A stretch of DNA of 64,000 bases. It comes from Carboxylicivirga litoralis (GTDB lineage: Bacteria; Bacteroidota; Bacteroidia; Bacteroidales; Marinilabiliaceae). A model generated the notes under the pieces. It saw only the letters and a list, made by a program, of their open reading frames with translations. It ran no database searches and had not been told where the DNA came from. The stretch covers positions 1 to 64,000 of the forward strand of contig NZ_JAFMVC010000010.1 in the NCBI RefSeq assembly GCF_025499605.1, written 5' to 3'. This document shows, in pieces, positions 9,692-17,853 of the stretch (the stretch's first letter is position 1; every line of letters starts with the position of its first letter). The translations under genes and the position numbers were made by a program.

Positions 9692-9852
9692 TATCCACGT
9701 ATTACAATTACATCAAATAATTAGCGATGCAAAAATAAGCAGTTGAAACGTAACCACCCTTAATTTATGAATGAAATGTAGAATTTACCGATTAGAACTT
9801 ATACAAAATACGCCTTAATCATTTTGCTAATTACTTTGATTATGTATCAGTA

Positions 9853-10944
9853 TTATTTCGAAATTTGTTGTAAAAGATGTTTTTCAAGGCTGTCCACCAT
9901 TTTATTAATGGAGAATTTCTCTTTAACATGTTTAGCTCCTTGTTGTCCTTTTTCTTTTAACTCAGCATCAACAATTAACTTCTCAATGGCCTCTTCCAAA
10001 TCTGAAACACTCTTGGGTTCTACAACATAACCATGTTCTCCATCTTTCATCAACTCTTCCACACCATTCACGCGCGTACTAACCGCGGGCAAACCGTGCG
10101 CCAGTGCTTCCATTAAGGAATTGGGCATACCTTCGTATAACGATGGCAAGACAAATAAGTCGGCAGCATTTAACAACTCCGAGATATTTTTTTGAAAACC
10201 TAACAAATGAACATTCTCATCAAGATGAAGCTCATGAATCTGTCGCTTGAGGACTGTTTCTAATTTTCCTGTGCCGGCTATAAAAAAGTAGATATTCGGA
10301 TGGTTCTTAACAATGGACCTGGCTGCATCAATCAAATATTCAAATCCTTTTTGCTTTGCCAATCGGCCTGTTGATACGATAACTAACGGATTTTTAACAC
10401 TCGCAGGAATGTACTTACTTAAATCGTAACAGGTATCAGAAATCTTGGTTTCATTGATGCCGTTGTAAATAACTTTTACAAATTCATTGTCCCACCAGCC
10501 ATAACTGTCATATTCTTGTTTGATAGAATTGGTATTCGTTATAATGCCATCGCAGTATGGCAGAAAACTCCATTTATACTTTCCGGACTTATTTAACAAT
10601 TGAACTCCCTGGCGGCTTAAAACAATGGGGCCATTTGTCAAACGTGACATAAAACCGGCTACTCTTACATCTTTATTCTGACATCCTATTATCAGTTCAA
10701 CACCTAGTTTTTTTACCAGCTTTTTAAGCTGCAAAAAACCTGCAAGACTAAAGTCGGTATAGATATCGATACGCACAACTGGCACATTAGCTTCTTTTGC
10801 CCGTTGTTCTAACACTGAATTGACGCGGCAACCAATATGCACATGGTGCCCTTTTTTAATTAATTCAGACGCAGCAAGCACCATCCACTTTTCGCCTCCA
10901 CCCCATTTTTGCCTGCCTATTGAATTAATTAATAATAAATTCAT
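9853..10944 (-). CDS. Glycosyltransferase family 4
   Basis: A 363-residue GT-B fold transferase, predicted cytoplasmic or membrane-peripheral. The N-terminal domain has the GGGEKW donor/acceptor loop (about 15-20). The C-terminal GT1-type domain has VIVSTGRLAKQKGFEYLI (about 188-205) and an E-x7-E-like EGMPNSLMEALAHG (about 268-281) that binds the nucleotide sugar. It is chosen to start at the ATG at 10944, one codon inside a TTG. Likely it adds a sugar to a surface polysaccharide or lipid-linked glycan with its neighbours. The sugar is unknown. Confidence 0.85.
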   Translation of the reverse strand: MNLLLINSIGRQKWGGGEKWMVLAASELIKKGHHVHIGCRVNSVLEQRAKEANVPVVRIDIYTDFSLAGFLQLKKLVKKLGVELIIGCQNKDVRVAGFMSRLTNGPIVLSRQGVQLLNKSGKYKWSFLPYCDGIITNTNSIKQEYDSYGWWDNEFVKVIYNGINETKISDTCYDLSKYIPASVKNPLVIVSTGRLAKQKGFEYLIDAARSIVKNHPNIYFFIAGTGKLETVLKRQIHELHLDENVHLLGFQKNISELLNAADLFVLPSLYEGMPNSLMEALAHGLPAVSTRVNGVEELMKDGEHGYVVEPKSVSDLEEAIEKLIVDAELKEKGQQGAKHVKEKFSINKMVDSLEKHLLQQISK

Positions 10945-11089
10945 CAAATTCTGTTACGATTAAATAAGTTCAAAAAAATGTAACTGTATAAGTAGCACAA
11001 TGCCCTTCAAGTTTACATAAGAGGAAACGAAGATAGTCTTTTAATTGTAATTGCTAAAAGATATCCGACAGCTTGAGCAATTATTTTTA

Positions 11090-11097
11090 CCTTTGTG
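11090..11097 (+). promoter_or_regulatory. Perfect -7 box TACCTTTG upstream of the HIT-cytidylyltransferase gene
   Basis: TACCTTTG matches the Bacteroidota -7 consensus TAnnTTTG exactly and lies 72 bases before the ATG at 11170. The upstream TTG at 11075-11077 is too close for the standard spacing, so only the -7 element is supported. Confidence 0.4.
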
Positions 11098-11169
11098 CCC
11101 TAAACCTGATAATACCTTAAAATAGTTAAGATTTACTTTTAGATGCCCCAAACGGATAATTGAAAGATA

Positions 11170-12024
11170 ATGCTTAAAGACACGCTCAAAAAATTTGGAT
11201 ATCCTAATTCATTAATTAAAGAATACGACCATTGGCTACTACTACTTCGCTCAGAGCAAGTGACCTTAGGTGCTATGATATTAATTTGCAAAGAAGATGT
11301 GAACCAGTTTCATGCCATCAGCGAAGAAGCAATGCAGGAAATGTCGATAATCACTAAGGAAATCGAACTTTGTATTCAAGCAGAGCTAAAAGCAGAAAAG
11401 ATAAATTACCTAATGCTGATGATGGTCGATCCAGAAGTTCATTTTCATGTGATACCAAGGTATAGCCAATCGGTAGACTTTGAAAACTTTAACTATACCG
11501 ATGGCTCTTGGCCAGGAGCTATCGACCTGGCGTCTCACAAGAATACAATTTCTGACGAGCAAAAAATATTAGTTAGAGATTATTTAAGAGGCCTACTCCA
11601 AACAAACCCAGGCACAAAGAGATATAATCGAATGTATACCTCAGGGTGTTTTGATTTACTGCACTACGGACACCTGAATATACTTAAGCGTTCCAAAGAA
11701 CTTTGTAACCACCTGATAGTTGGAGTCTCGACAGACGAATTAATAATGGCTTCTAAGGGCCGAAAGCCTGTAATACCATACGAAGAGCGCTTTCGTATTA
11801 TAAGCTCAGTCAAATATGTTGACGAAGTGATTCCACAAGTCAATAAAAACAAACAAAGCGTTGTTGATGAGTATAATATCGATGCAATTTCGGTTGGTTC
11901 TGATTGGAAAGGGAAATACCCACCAGTAACGTGTGATATGGTTTATTTTGATTACACCCCCAACGTCAGTTCAACTATTTTGAAAAAGGCACTTAACTTA
12001 TTAGAGAATTCAGATGATCAATAA
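11170..12024 (+). CDS. HIT domain fused to glycerol-3-phosphate cytidylyltransferase-like domain
   Basis: A 284-residue two-domain protein. Residues 1-130 form a HIT-type nucleotide-binding domain with EVHFHVIPRY (89-98). His91 and His93 align with the second and third histidines of the triad while Glu89 replaces the first, and the middle, nucleotide-accepting His is kept. Residues 153-280 form a cytidylyltransferase of the TagD type: GCFDLLHYGH (159-168) gives the CTP-binding HxGH at 165-168, then GVSTDEL and GRKPVIPYEERF. The canonical C-terminal RTxGISTT is changed to TPNVSST. The product is probably CDP-glycerol, because a CDP-glycerol transferase converges on it. The HIT part might hydrolyse or transfer a nucleotide linked to that substrate. 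The fusion is unusual, and ethanolamine or another alcohol phosphate is the alternative substrate. Confidence 0.85.
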   Translation: MLKDTLKKFGYPNSLIKEYDHWLLLLRSEQVTLGAMILICKEDVNQFHAISEEAMQEMSIITKEIELCIQAELKAEKINYLMLMMVDPEVHFHVIPRYSQSVDFENFNYTDGSWPGAIDLASHKNTISDEQKILVRDYLRGLLQTNPGTKRYNRMYTSGCFDLLHYGHLNILKRSKELCNHLIVGVSTDELIMASKGRKPVIPYEERFRIISSVKYVDEVIPQVNKNKQSVVDEYNIDAISVGSDWKGKYPPVTCDMVYFDYTPNVSSTILKKALNLLENSDDQ

Positions 12025-12037
12025 ATCATCTGAATTC
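12006..12037. terminator. Perfect 13-bp hairpin between convergent genes
   Basis: gaattcagatgat (12006-12018) pairs perfectly with 12025-12037 across a 6-base loop. The TAA stop of the HIT-cytidylyltransferase gene lies in the loop. It sits between two convergent stops and can fold on either strand, so a bidirectional terminator or mRNA 3' end stabiliser is likely. The U-tract is weak and lies about 10 bases downstream. Confidence 0.6.
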
Positions 12038-12044
12038 CTCATAA

Positions 12045-13121
12045 CTAGTTTTTGAAGTTTTCTAAATAATCTACAATTCTGATTGATGCCTTTCCATCAG
12101 TAGGACCAACATGGTCTTTATTATATTGCTGACGATTAACCTGGTAGTTTTCAGGCCGTTTCAGCTCTTCTTCTACTTTTCGTTTTACTTGTTTGTAACT
12201 TTCTGCGTGAGCTCCCAAATCCTGATAAATAACTGACTCAGTCAGGAAACGTTTTTTGAAACGATATTTGAAAATGCCTTTGTAGGACCATTTTAAATCA
12301 TAAAAATCACAAATTACCACCGGCTTATCTAAAGCTGCAAACTCAAATAATGTTGATGAGGCTTCGCTAATAAGTATATCGGCTGTTTTTAAGAATGGCA
12401 CTAATGAATATTCATCAGCATCTGCTAAATATACATTCTGATATTTGGCCCATTCCTTTATCCGTTTCTGATCTTTAATATATCTGCTCTTGGTTAAAGC
12501 AAAAGTAAAAGAATGAGGTTTTATCAGAATATTGTACCCTTCAAAATGAGCTGGCCAATCTTTTGGAAAACAACCTATCGAAGTCGGATTAAAGGTTGGA
12601 GCATATAATATAGTTGGTTTTTCAGGATCAAGCCCTAGCTTTTTTAAATCAATGCCGCCTTCTGAACCGTCAAAAACAGGATCGAGCTTACTAAAGCCAA
12701 CCTGTACAAAATTATCATCCGGATACATTTCCTGGATGACTTTCATCCGCATTTCACCCTCAATAAATCGAACAGTCATAGGCGTATCCGACTTGCGATA
12801 ATAACTTCTTTTGGGACCAATACCATGCCCCATTTGTATAGATTTTGAATGCTGATGAATTAAATCGAGTGACCCAAACTTATTTCCAAAGAAGATCCAG
12901 TCTGGCTTTTCTTTCAAATAAAGCTCTTTGGCCTGTTCTTCACCCGGCACCTTAACATAGTCAACACCTATTTGGCTCAACACCTTATTAATTAACGATT
13001 CCTTATTGGTATTTTCATACACAATCAATTTGCATGTGTGGTCTCGCTTCATTAATTCTCTCCATACAGGAAAATACTGAGGAATGTAATAGATGTTCTG
13101 CACATCAAAAAAACAGGTCAT
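12045..13121 (-). CDS. CDP-glycerol glycerophosphotransferase family protein (TagB/TagF-like)
   Basis: A 358-residue GT-B-like protein related to TagB/TagF transferases, which move glycerol phosphate from CDP-glycerol to a glycan or polyol phosphate chain. Visible motifs are QMGHGIGPKRSYY (about 141-153), ILYAPTFNP (about 179-187), the NILIKPHS segment (about 206-213) and ISEASSTLFEFAALDKPVV (about 261-279), corresponding to the conserved TDYSS...FDF...KP region of the family. There is no signal peptide or long membrane helix, so it is a cytoplasmic or peripheral enzyme. The HIT-cytidylyltransferase gene converges on it with 20 bases between stops, so donor synthesis and transfer are probably linked. 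Its acceptor is unknown. Confidence 0.8.
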   Translation of the reverse strand: MTCFFDVQNIYYIPQYFPVWRELMKRDHTCKLIVYENTNKESLINKVLSQIGVDYVKVPGEEQAKELYLKEKPDWIFFGNKFGSLDLIHQHSKSIQMGHGIGPKRSYYRKSDTPMTVRFIEGEMRMKVIQEMYPDDNFVQVGFSKLDPVFDGSEGGIDLKKLGLDPEKPTILYAPTFNPTSIGCFPKDWPAHFEGYNILIKPHSFTFALTKSRYIKDQKRIKEWAKYQNVYLADADEYSLVPFLKTADILISEASSTLFEFAALDKPVVICDFYDLKWSYKGIFKYRFKKRFLTESVIYQDLGAHAESYKQVKRKVEEELKRPENYQVNRQQYNKDHVGPTDGKASIRIVDYLENFKN

Positions 13122-13233
13122 TTCACTCGCTTTAATAATTTATCACAAAGATATATTAATTAAAGGAATGTCAACGATTAATGTTTTGCGCATTAAGAAG
13201 TGTTAATGTATAAATAAGGAAAAGTAAACGACA

Positions 13234-14334
13234 ATGTCTGTTGATTTAAAAAGCTTTGTATACAAACTTTTTATATGCCTGCAAAACATGGTTACTAAAA
13301 TAATATCTAAATGGTACTCGTTTAAGTATAAGAATTTTAAACCTTTGTTTTATTTAAAAAACTACCTTCGGTTTTGGTTGCCAACATCGATTAATCAGTT
13401 GTTTCTTACACGCAAGCTTCAAAAGATTAAACAATATGATGAGCAATACATTAACTTCCGGGTTTCATATTACAATCAACTACGAAAGGTTTTTTACACA
13501 ACTAATCAATCATTGCATTTGTCAACTATTAAACCAGGGAAGAAACACACAACTTATATTTTCGACACACGCAAGTACACACGTTACTTTAAACAAAGTA
13601 ATCTTATTAATTATTCCTTTGGCGATGTAACCTGGGTTCCTGATACACCTGCTATCGTTAAAAGTCGTCCTGTTTATGGAAATAACACAAACTCAGTTCT
13701 TCTAAAACTAAATCAGGTAAGACACTTTAATTTCTTAAATGATAAAACCCCTTTTGAAAAAAAACTTAATAAGGTTCTATTCAGGGCATATGTTTTGCCA
13801 TCGCAGCCCCAACGAATCCATTTTTTAGAGAAATTTAATAACAACCCTTTGTTCAATATTGGACATGTGAATTCCTTTGCTAACCGGCAACAATGGCAAG
13901 TACCAAAAATGAATTTATTTGATCAACTTCAATATAAGTTCATCATGAGTATCGAAGGTGTTGATGTGGCAACCAACCTTAAATGGATAATGTCATCAAA
14001 TTCAGTGGCTGTCATGCCAACACCAAAATATGAAACCTGGTTTATGGAAGGGTGTCTCCTACCCGATTTTCATTATATCCATGTACAAGATGACTACTCT
14101 GATTTGGAAGAGAAGATTCAATATTACATTGAAAACCCGGAGGAAGCTAAGGCTATTGTGAAAAATGCCAATAACTATGTTGCTCAATTTAAAAACAAAG
14201 AACGCGAAGACTTAATTTCACTGTTAGTGCTTCAAAAGTACTTTTCATTGCAGGTTCAACCCGATGAAACAACAGTACAAAACACAATTGCAGCTGGTCA
14301 AACAAATTCGATCCCGGCATTCAATCACATTTAA
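13234..14334 (+). CDS. GT90/CAP10 family glycosyltransferase, copy 1
   Basis: A 366-residue protein of the CAP10 (GT90) family, the group that includes fungal capsule xylosyltransferases and bacterial LPS-modifying transferases. The conserved region is near the C-terminus: IEGVDVATNLKWIMSSNS (about 242-259), PKYETWFMEG (about 266-275), then DDYSDLEEKIQYY and an AKAIVKNA helix. The N-terminus is very basic, with KWYSFKYKNFK and a short hydrophobic stretch, suggesting peripheral membrane attachment. It is followed 44 bases later by a paralogue of the same architecture. An AAGGAAAAG purine stretch precedes the ATG. The donor sugar is unknown. Confidence 0.8.
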   Translation: MSVDLKSFVYKLFICLQNMVTKIISKWYSFKYKNFKPLFYLKNYLRFWLPTSINQLFLTRKLQKIKQYDEQYINFRVSYYNQLRKVFYTTNQSLHLSTIKPGKKHTTYIFDTRKYTRYFKQSNLINYSFGDVTWVPDTPAIVKSRPVYGNNTNSVLLKLNQVRHFNFLNDKTPFEKKLNKVLFRAYVLPSQPQRIHFLEKFNNNPLFNIGHVNSFANRQQWQVPKMNLFDQLQYKFIMSIEGVDVATNLKWIMSSNSVAVMPTPKYETWFMEGCLLPDFHYIHVQDDYSDLEEKIQYYIENPEEAKAIVKNANNYVAQFKNKEREDLISLLVLQKYFSLQVQPDETTVQNTIAAGQTNSIPAFNHI

Positions 14335-14378
14335 CTGGATTTACGTATTTTTACGCCATCTTGTAAAAAAGAAGTTAA

Positions 14379-15371
14379 ATGAGTATCAAAGACAAAAGAT
14401 GGTTTTCGAAATGGATGACTTTTCGATATCGAAATTTTAAGCAATATTATTATTTTAAAAGTGCCTTAAAGCTTATAATACCCAATTTCTTTTTTCAAAT
14501 AAAGCGCCAGCTAATTCTGTCGAGTTACAACAACAAATCGAATTCCGAAAAAGCTTACATCGACAAACGGGTTAATTATTACATAAAATTAAATACTTCA
14601 TTTTCATACAGTAATATACCTAAACGACTTGGAGATCTTAAACCTGGCAAAAAGCAACGCACCTACTTTTTCGATACGCGAGAAATTACGCGTTACTTCC
14701 CAAATAACAATCTTATCGATTACGAATTTGGTGATATAACAGAAGTACCACCACATCCGGCCATTGTTAAAAGTCGTCCCATTAACGACTCTAACCAAAA
14801 TTCGATACTTCTGAAACTAAATAAGATACGTCACTTCACCTTTCCTAAAGACATTACTCCTTACGACAAAAAGAAAGACTTATTGGTGTGGCGAGGTGCT
14901 TTTAAAACTGTTCACATACAGCGCATTAAATTTGTAGAAAAGTGGTTTGATCATCCTCAATGCAATGTGGCACATGTTAGCAACCTGGAACCATTTCTGC
15001 ACTGGCGCAAACCAAAGCTGAACATGTATGAAATGCTTCAATACAAGTTTGTAATGGTCATTGAAGGTTACGATGTAGCCACCAGTCTGAAATGGGTGAT
15101 GGCGTCCAACTCTGTGGCGGTGATGCCCAAACCTAAGTATGAAACCTGGTTTATGGAAGGCACATTAATTCCCGACTATCATTATATACAGGTAAAGGAT
15201 GATTATTCGGATGTGGTTGACAAGATGAATTATTACATCGCTAACCCGGACAAAGCCGAAGCCATTATCAAAAATGCGCATGACTATATTGACCAGTTTA
15301 GAAATAAAAAACGCGAGCGCCTAATCTCCTTAATGGTGTTGAATAAGTATTTTCAGTTACAAAATCAATAA
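14379..15371 (+). CDS. GT90/CAP10 family glycosyltransferase, copy 2
   Basis: A 330-residue paralogue of the preceding gene, alignable from the N-terminal F-x-Y-x-NFK region to the end. Shared landmarks are KPGKK-T-FDTR, PAIVKSRP, the IEGYDVATSLKWVMASNS core (about 229-246), PKYETWFMEG and DDYSDVVDKMNYY. The main difference is that copy 1 carries an extra C-terminal tail of about 30 residues rich in Thr/Gln. Tandem copies that have diverged throughout suggest two successive transfers, or different acceptors, in the same glycan. It converges on a GT4 gene with a 16-base gap. Confidence 0.8.
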   Translation: MSIKDKRWFSKWMTFRYRNFKQYYYFKSALKLIIPNFFFQIKRQLILSSYNNKSNSEKAYIDKRVNYYIKLNTSFSYSNIPKRLGDLKPGKKQRTYFFDTREITRYFPNNNLIDYEFGDITEVPPHPAIVKSRPINDSNQNSILLKLNKIRHFTFPKDITPYDKKKDLLVWRGAFKTVHIQRIKFVEKWFDHPQCNVAHVSNLEPFLHWRKPKLNMYEMLQYKFVMVIEGYDVATSLKWVMASNSVAVMPKPKYETWFMEGTLIPDYHYIQVKDDYSDVVDKMNYYIANPDKAEAIIKNAHDYIDQFRNKKRERLISLMVLNKYFQLQNQ

Positions 15372-15387
15372 GTGAAACAATGACTCA

Positions 15388-16380
15388 CTAAACACTCCAA
15401 TCCAACATCTTCTTTTTTTCTGGAGATGCCTGGAAGGGAGCCGTTGCATTTAAACTATCACCATTGAGTACCTGCTCATATTTCTCCACGTAACTTTTGG
15501 CCATCACTAAGGAATTGAATTCATCAACAGCATATTGATGACAAACAGTCTTTGAATACTGTTCCGAGTTTTTGACAGCATTAACCAAGTCCGATTGCTT
15601 ATTCGATAAAAAACCAACTTCGTTGCTTACTAAATCAGGTAAAGCTCCATAAGGAGTTCCAAAGACTGGACATCCGTAATAAAGACTTTCAGTGATAGCC
15701 AAACCAAAGGGCTCGTGCCAACGCACCGGGAATATCAATCCCTTTGAACCATTTAAAAGTTGATACTTTTTTTCGCCTCCTACCATGCCATGAAACGACA
15801 CTCGCATGCTGGTTGTAAAACGAAACCCCATCTTGAAATTAAGGCGATTACCACCTAATACCTTAAGGCGTTCATTGGGGGTGTTTTTCACTATATCAAT
15901 AGCTCCTTTTACATTCTTGATTTTCCATGCTGCCTTGCCTAAAAAATGAAAATAATTCCGTTTCTCATTCAAGTTCGGAGTCATATAGTCATCCCAGTCT
16001 AAACCATTATTTACAAAACTGGAGGAAGCATAGCGTTCAGCATGATTTCTGGAAACAAAAATTGTATTCAGTGGCAATTCCACATCCTTGTTGCCATTTC
16101 CATGCATTGTTACGACGTATGGCTTTTTCAATTGCTCTATACCTGGAACTATCATATTGAAGTGCACCAAATCAACATCATCACCTATTTGTTCAACGAT
16201 GGCTTTTGCTGGATTAATCGTATTTACTTCAGCAAATGGACAAGAAGAGCCTTTATTAACCAGGTAGCTTACCTTGTGGCCCATTTTAACCAATTCATTC
16301 CCCAAATACCATATCACACGTGATGTTCCCCCATACAAAGGAGTTGGAATAATACCGTTATAAACAATTAAAACTTTCAT
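15388..16380 (-). CDS. Glycosyltransferase family 4
   Basis: A 330-residue GT-B transferase. The N-terminal domain starts MKVLIVYNGIIPTPLYGGTS with the glycine-rich loop for the acceptor. The C-terminal nucleotide-sugar site is VRWHEPFGLAITESLYYG (about 218-235), which carries the E-x7-E pair, followed by PVFGTPYGALPDLV. It resembles the GT4 proteins of exopolysaccharide loci. No signal peptide or membrane helix is seen. It closes the surface-glycan region on the minus strand. A 168-base A/T-rich gap separates it from the lycopene cyclase stop, and nothing else is visible there. Confidence 0.83.
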   Translation of the reverse strand: MKVLIVYNGIIPTPLYGGTSRVIWYLGNELVKMGHKVSYLVNKGSSCPFAEVNTINPAKAIVEQIGDDVDLVHFNMIVPGIEQLKKPYVVTMHGNGNKDVELPLNTIFVSRNHAERYASSSFVNNGLDWDDYMTPNLNEKRNYFHFLGKAAWKIKNVKGAIDIVKNTPNERLKVLGGNRLNFKMGFRFTTSMRVSFHGMVGGEKKYQLLNGSKGLIFPVRWHEPFGLAITESLYYGCPVFGTPYGALPDLVSNEVGFLSNKQSDLVNAVKNSEQYSKTVCHQYAVDEFNSLVMAKSYVEKYEQVLNGDSLNATAPFQASPEKKKMLDWSV

Positions 16381-16548
16381 TTCTCAGAGCTATCAAGATT
16401 TCAAGCAGCCAAAATTAAAACTTTAGCACAACAAATAATCGATAACATTCCACAAATTTTCATCATTGGGTATTTAACAGTGAAATGAAAGCCATTGACA
16501 GAAGTTATAACTAAGACAATTTCAAAGGTTAAAACTTAAGATGAGACG

Positions 16549-17253
16549 TTAAGCAAAATGCTTTTTCAGCCATTCATACAAATCAATGTTCATCAACACA
16601 AGCAGAAAACCATATACACTATCTTCAATGGGTATGGTGCCAATGCGTATGCCCAGGTTTTCAGCATTGTTGTACCACACTATTGGTTCTTCCAGTCCGG
16701 AACCAGTTAATATACCATTGCTGATAAAGAAGAAAGGTAAAACGATTAGATAGGATAAGTAAACATACGATAGATCGCGTTTTTTATAGAATGTAATAAG
16801 AAGATATAATCCGGTTAAGAATGCCGTTAAGGAAGTATACCATTTTCCTATAAAACCAAAACCTGCCATCAGAAACAAAATGGCCAATATAATAGTGATA
16901 ACTCCATGAAAACGCTTAAACGGATTGTTTTTAACCAAATACTTTATGGCAAACCAAGTGAACACACAGGCATAAGGAATGGCAATGAAAAATAGTATTT
17001 CCTCCAGTGGCAGGTTAAGCAAATATACTTTTGTGAGGTAGCGCGGATTAAAGCCCCAAATGCCCATTTGAGTGAAATAATAATCCCATACTAAAAAGAG
17101 TAATGCCACTGTAAAATTGGCTGGCAAGAAGTACCGCCATTCCTTGTAAAAAGCATGCTTTGGATAAAAACTGGCCACAAACGGAATTAATATGCAAGCT
17201 ATGTTTATGAATAAGTAGGTGTATGCTTCGATTCCCATGCCTAGGTTGTTCAT
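16549..17253 (-). CDS. Lycopene cyclase domain protein (CrtY c/d type)
   Basis: A 234-residue polytopic membrane protein with about seven hydrophobic helices. It carries the two motifs of the CrtYc/CrtYd-type cyclase as one fused polypeptide: NLPLEEILFFIAIPY (about 79-93) and GTIPIEDSVYGFLL (about 202-215). These cyclases close the ends of lycopene to beta-ionone rings. It is the last gene of the crt operon, 141 bases after crtZ, so it could have its own promoter. Together with CrtZ it predicts a beta-carotene/zeaxanthin-type end product. The start is the ATG at 17253, with a second ATG five codons in. Confidence 0.88.
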   Translation of the reverse strand: MNNLGMGIEAYTYLFINIACILIPFVASFYPKHAFYKEWRYFLPANFTVALLFLVWDYYFTQMGIWGFNPRYLTKVYLLNLPLEEILFFIAIPYACVFTWFAIKYLVKNNPFKRFHGVITIILAILFLMAGFGFIGKWYTSLTAFLTGLYLLITFYKKRDLSYVYLSYLIVLPFFFISNGILTGSGLEEPIVWYNNAENLGIRIGTIPIEDSVYGFLLVLMNIDLYEWLKKHFA

Positions 17254-17259
17254 TCAAGA

Positions 17260-17394
17260 AATAACAAAAAAATCCTCTTCCCCCTCTCCCTTTGGGTTTC
17301 TCCCCATGGGGAGAATGACATTAGTGAAACTAAAAAATCTTCCCCCATGAGGAAGTGCCTGAAAGGTGATGGGGGGAATTCTTATATAAGATTC
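17260..17394. other. Intergenic segment with GC-rich palindrome
   Basis: Between crtZ and the cyclase, an otherwise A/T-rich sequence holds a C-run, the palindrome tctccccatggggaga near 17300-17315, and a G-rich segment. It could fold into an RNA structure that separates expression of the two genes. No coding sequence is supported. Confidence 0.3.
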
Positions 17395-17853
17395 CTACTC
17401 AAGCAGCAAGGTATTATTTTTAGCTTCTTTTATAAACCTCCGGGGCACCAGCAACATTCCAAAACATTGGCCACCGGTATGATGGCTACCATGTGCTCGT
17501 CGTAAGCCTAAAAAATAGGGATGTTTCACGTTTGACAACCACGTGAAACGTTGATGAATAAATACATCATGAACTAAAAAGTAAGCAATGCCATAAAATA
17601 ATATACCTAAGCCGATAAAGAACATAAAATTGAGCGTTGGATTTACACCAAAGAAGAACAGCAAAATACTGGGAGTGGCAAAAATAAAAAAGAAACTATC
17701 GTTCTTTTGAAATACCTGTCCTTTCGATGGATGATGATGATCTTCGTGCAGCACCCACAAAAAACCATGCATGATGTATTTATGAGTAAACCAGGTAACA
17801 CCTTCCATAAAAGCAAAAGTAGCAAGCGTAATTATAATATATAAGACTATCAT
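17395..17853 (-). CDS. crtZ: Beta-carotene hydroxylase
   Basis: A 152-residue integral membrane di-iron hydroxylase of the fatty acid hydroxylase superfamily. All histidine clusters are visible: HKYIMH (24-29), HEDHHH (36-41), HDVFIH (95-100) and HGSHH (121-125). These bind the two irons that hydroxylate C3 of the beta-ionone ring, turning beta-carotene into zeaxanthin. Four hydrophobic segments fit the family fold. Length and motif spacing match CrtZ. Its ATG overlaps the stop of the upstream unknown gene by 4 bases, so translation is probably coupled. Confidence 0.9.
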   Translation of the reverse strand: MIVLYIIITLATFAFMEGVTWFTHKYIMHGFLWVLHEDHHHPSKGQVFQKNDSFFFIFATPSILLFFFGVNPTLNFMFFIGLGILFYGIAYFLVHDVFIHQRFTWLSNVKHPYFLGLRRAHGSHHTGGQCFGMLLVPRRFIKEAKNNTLLLE

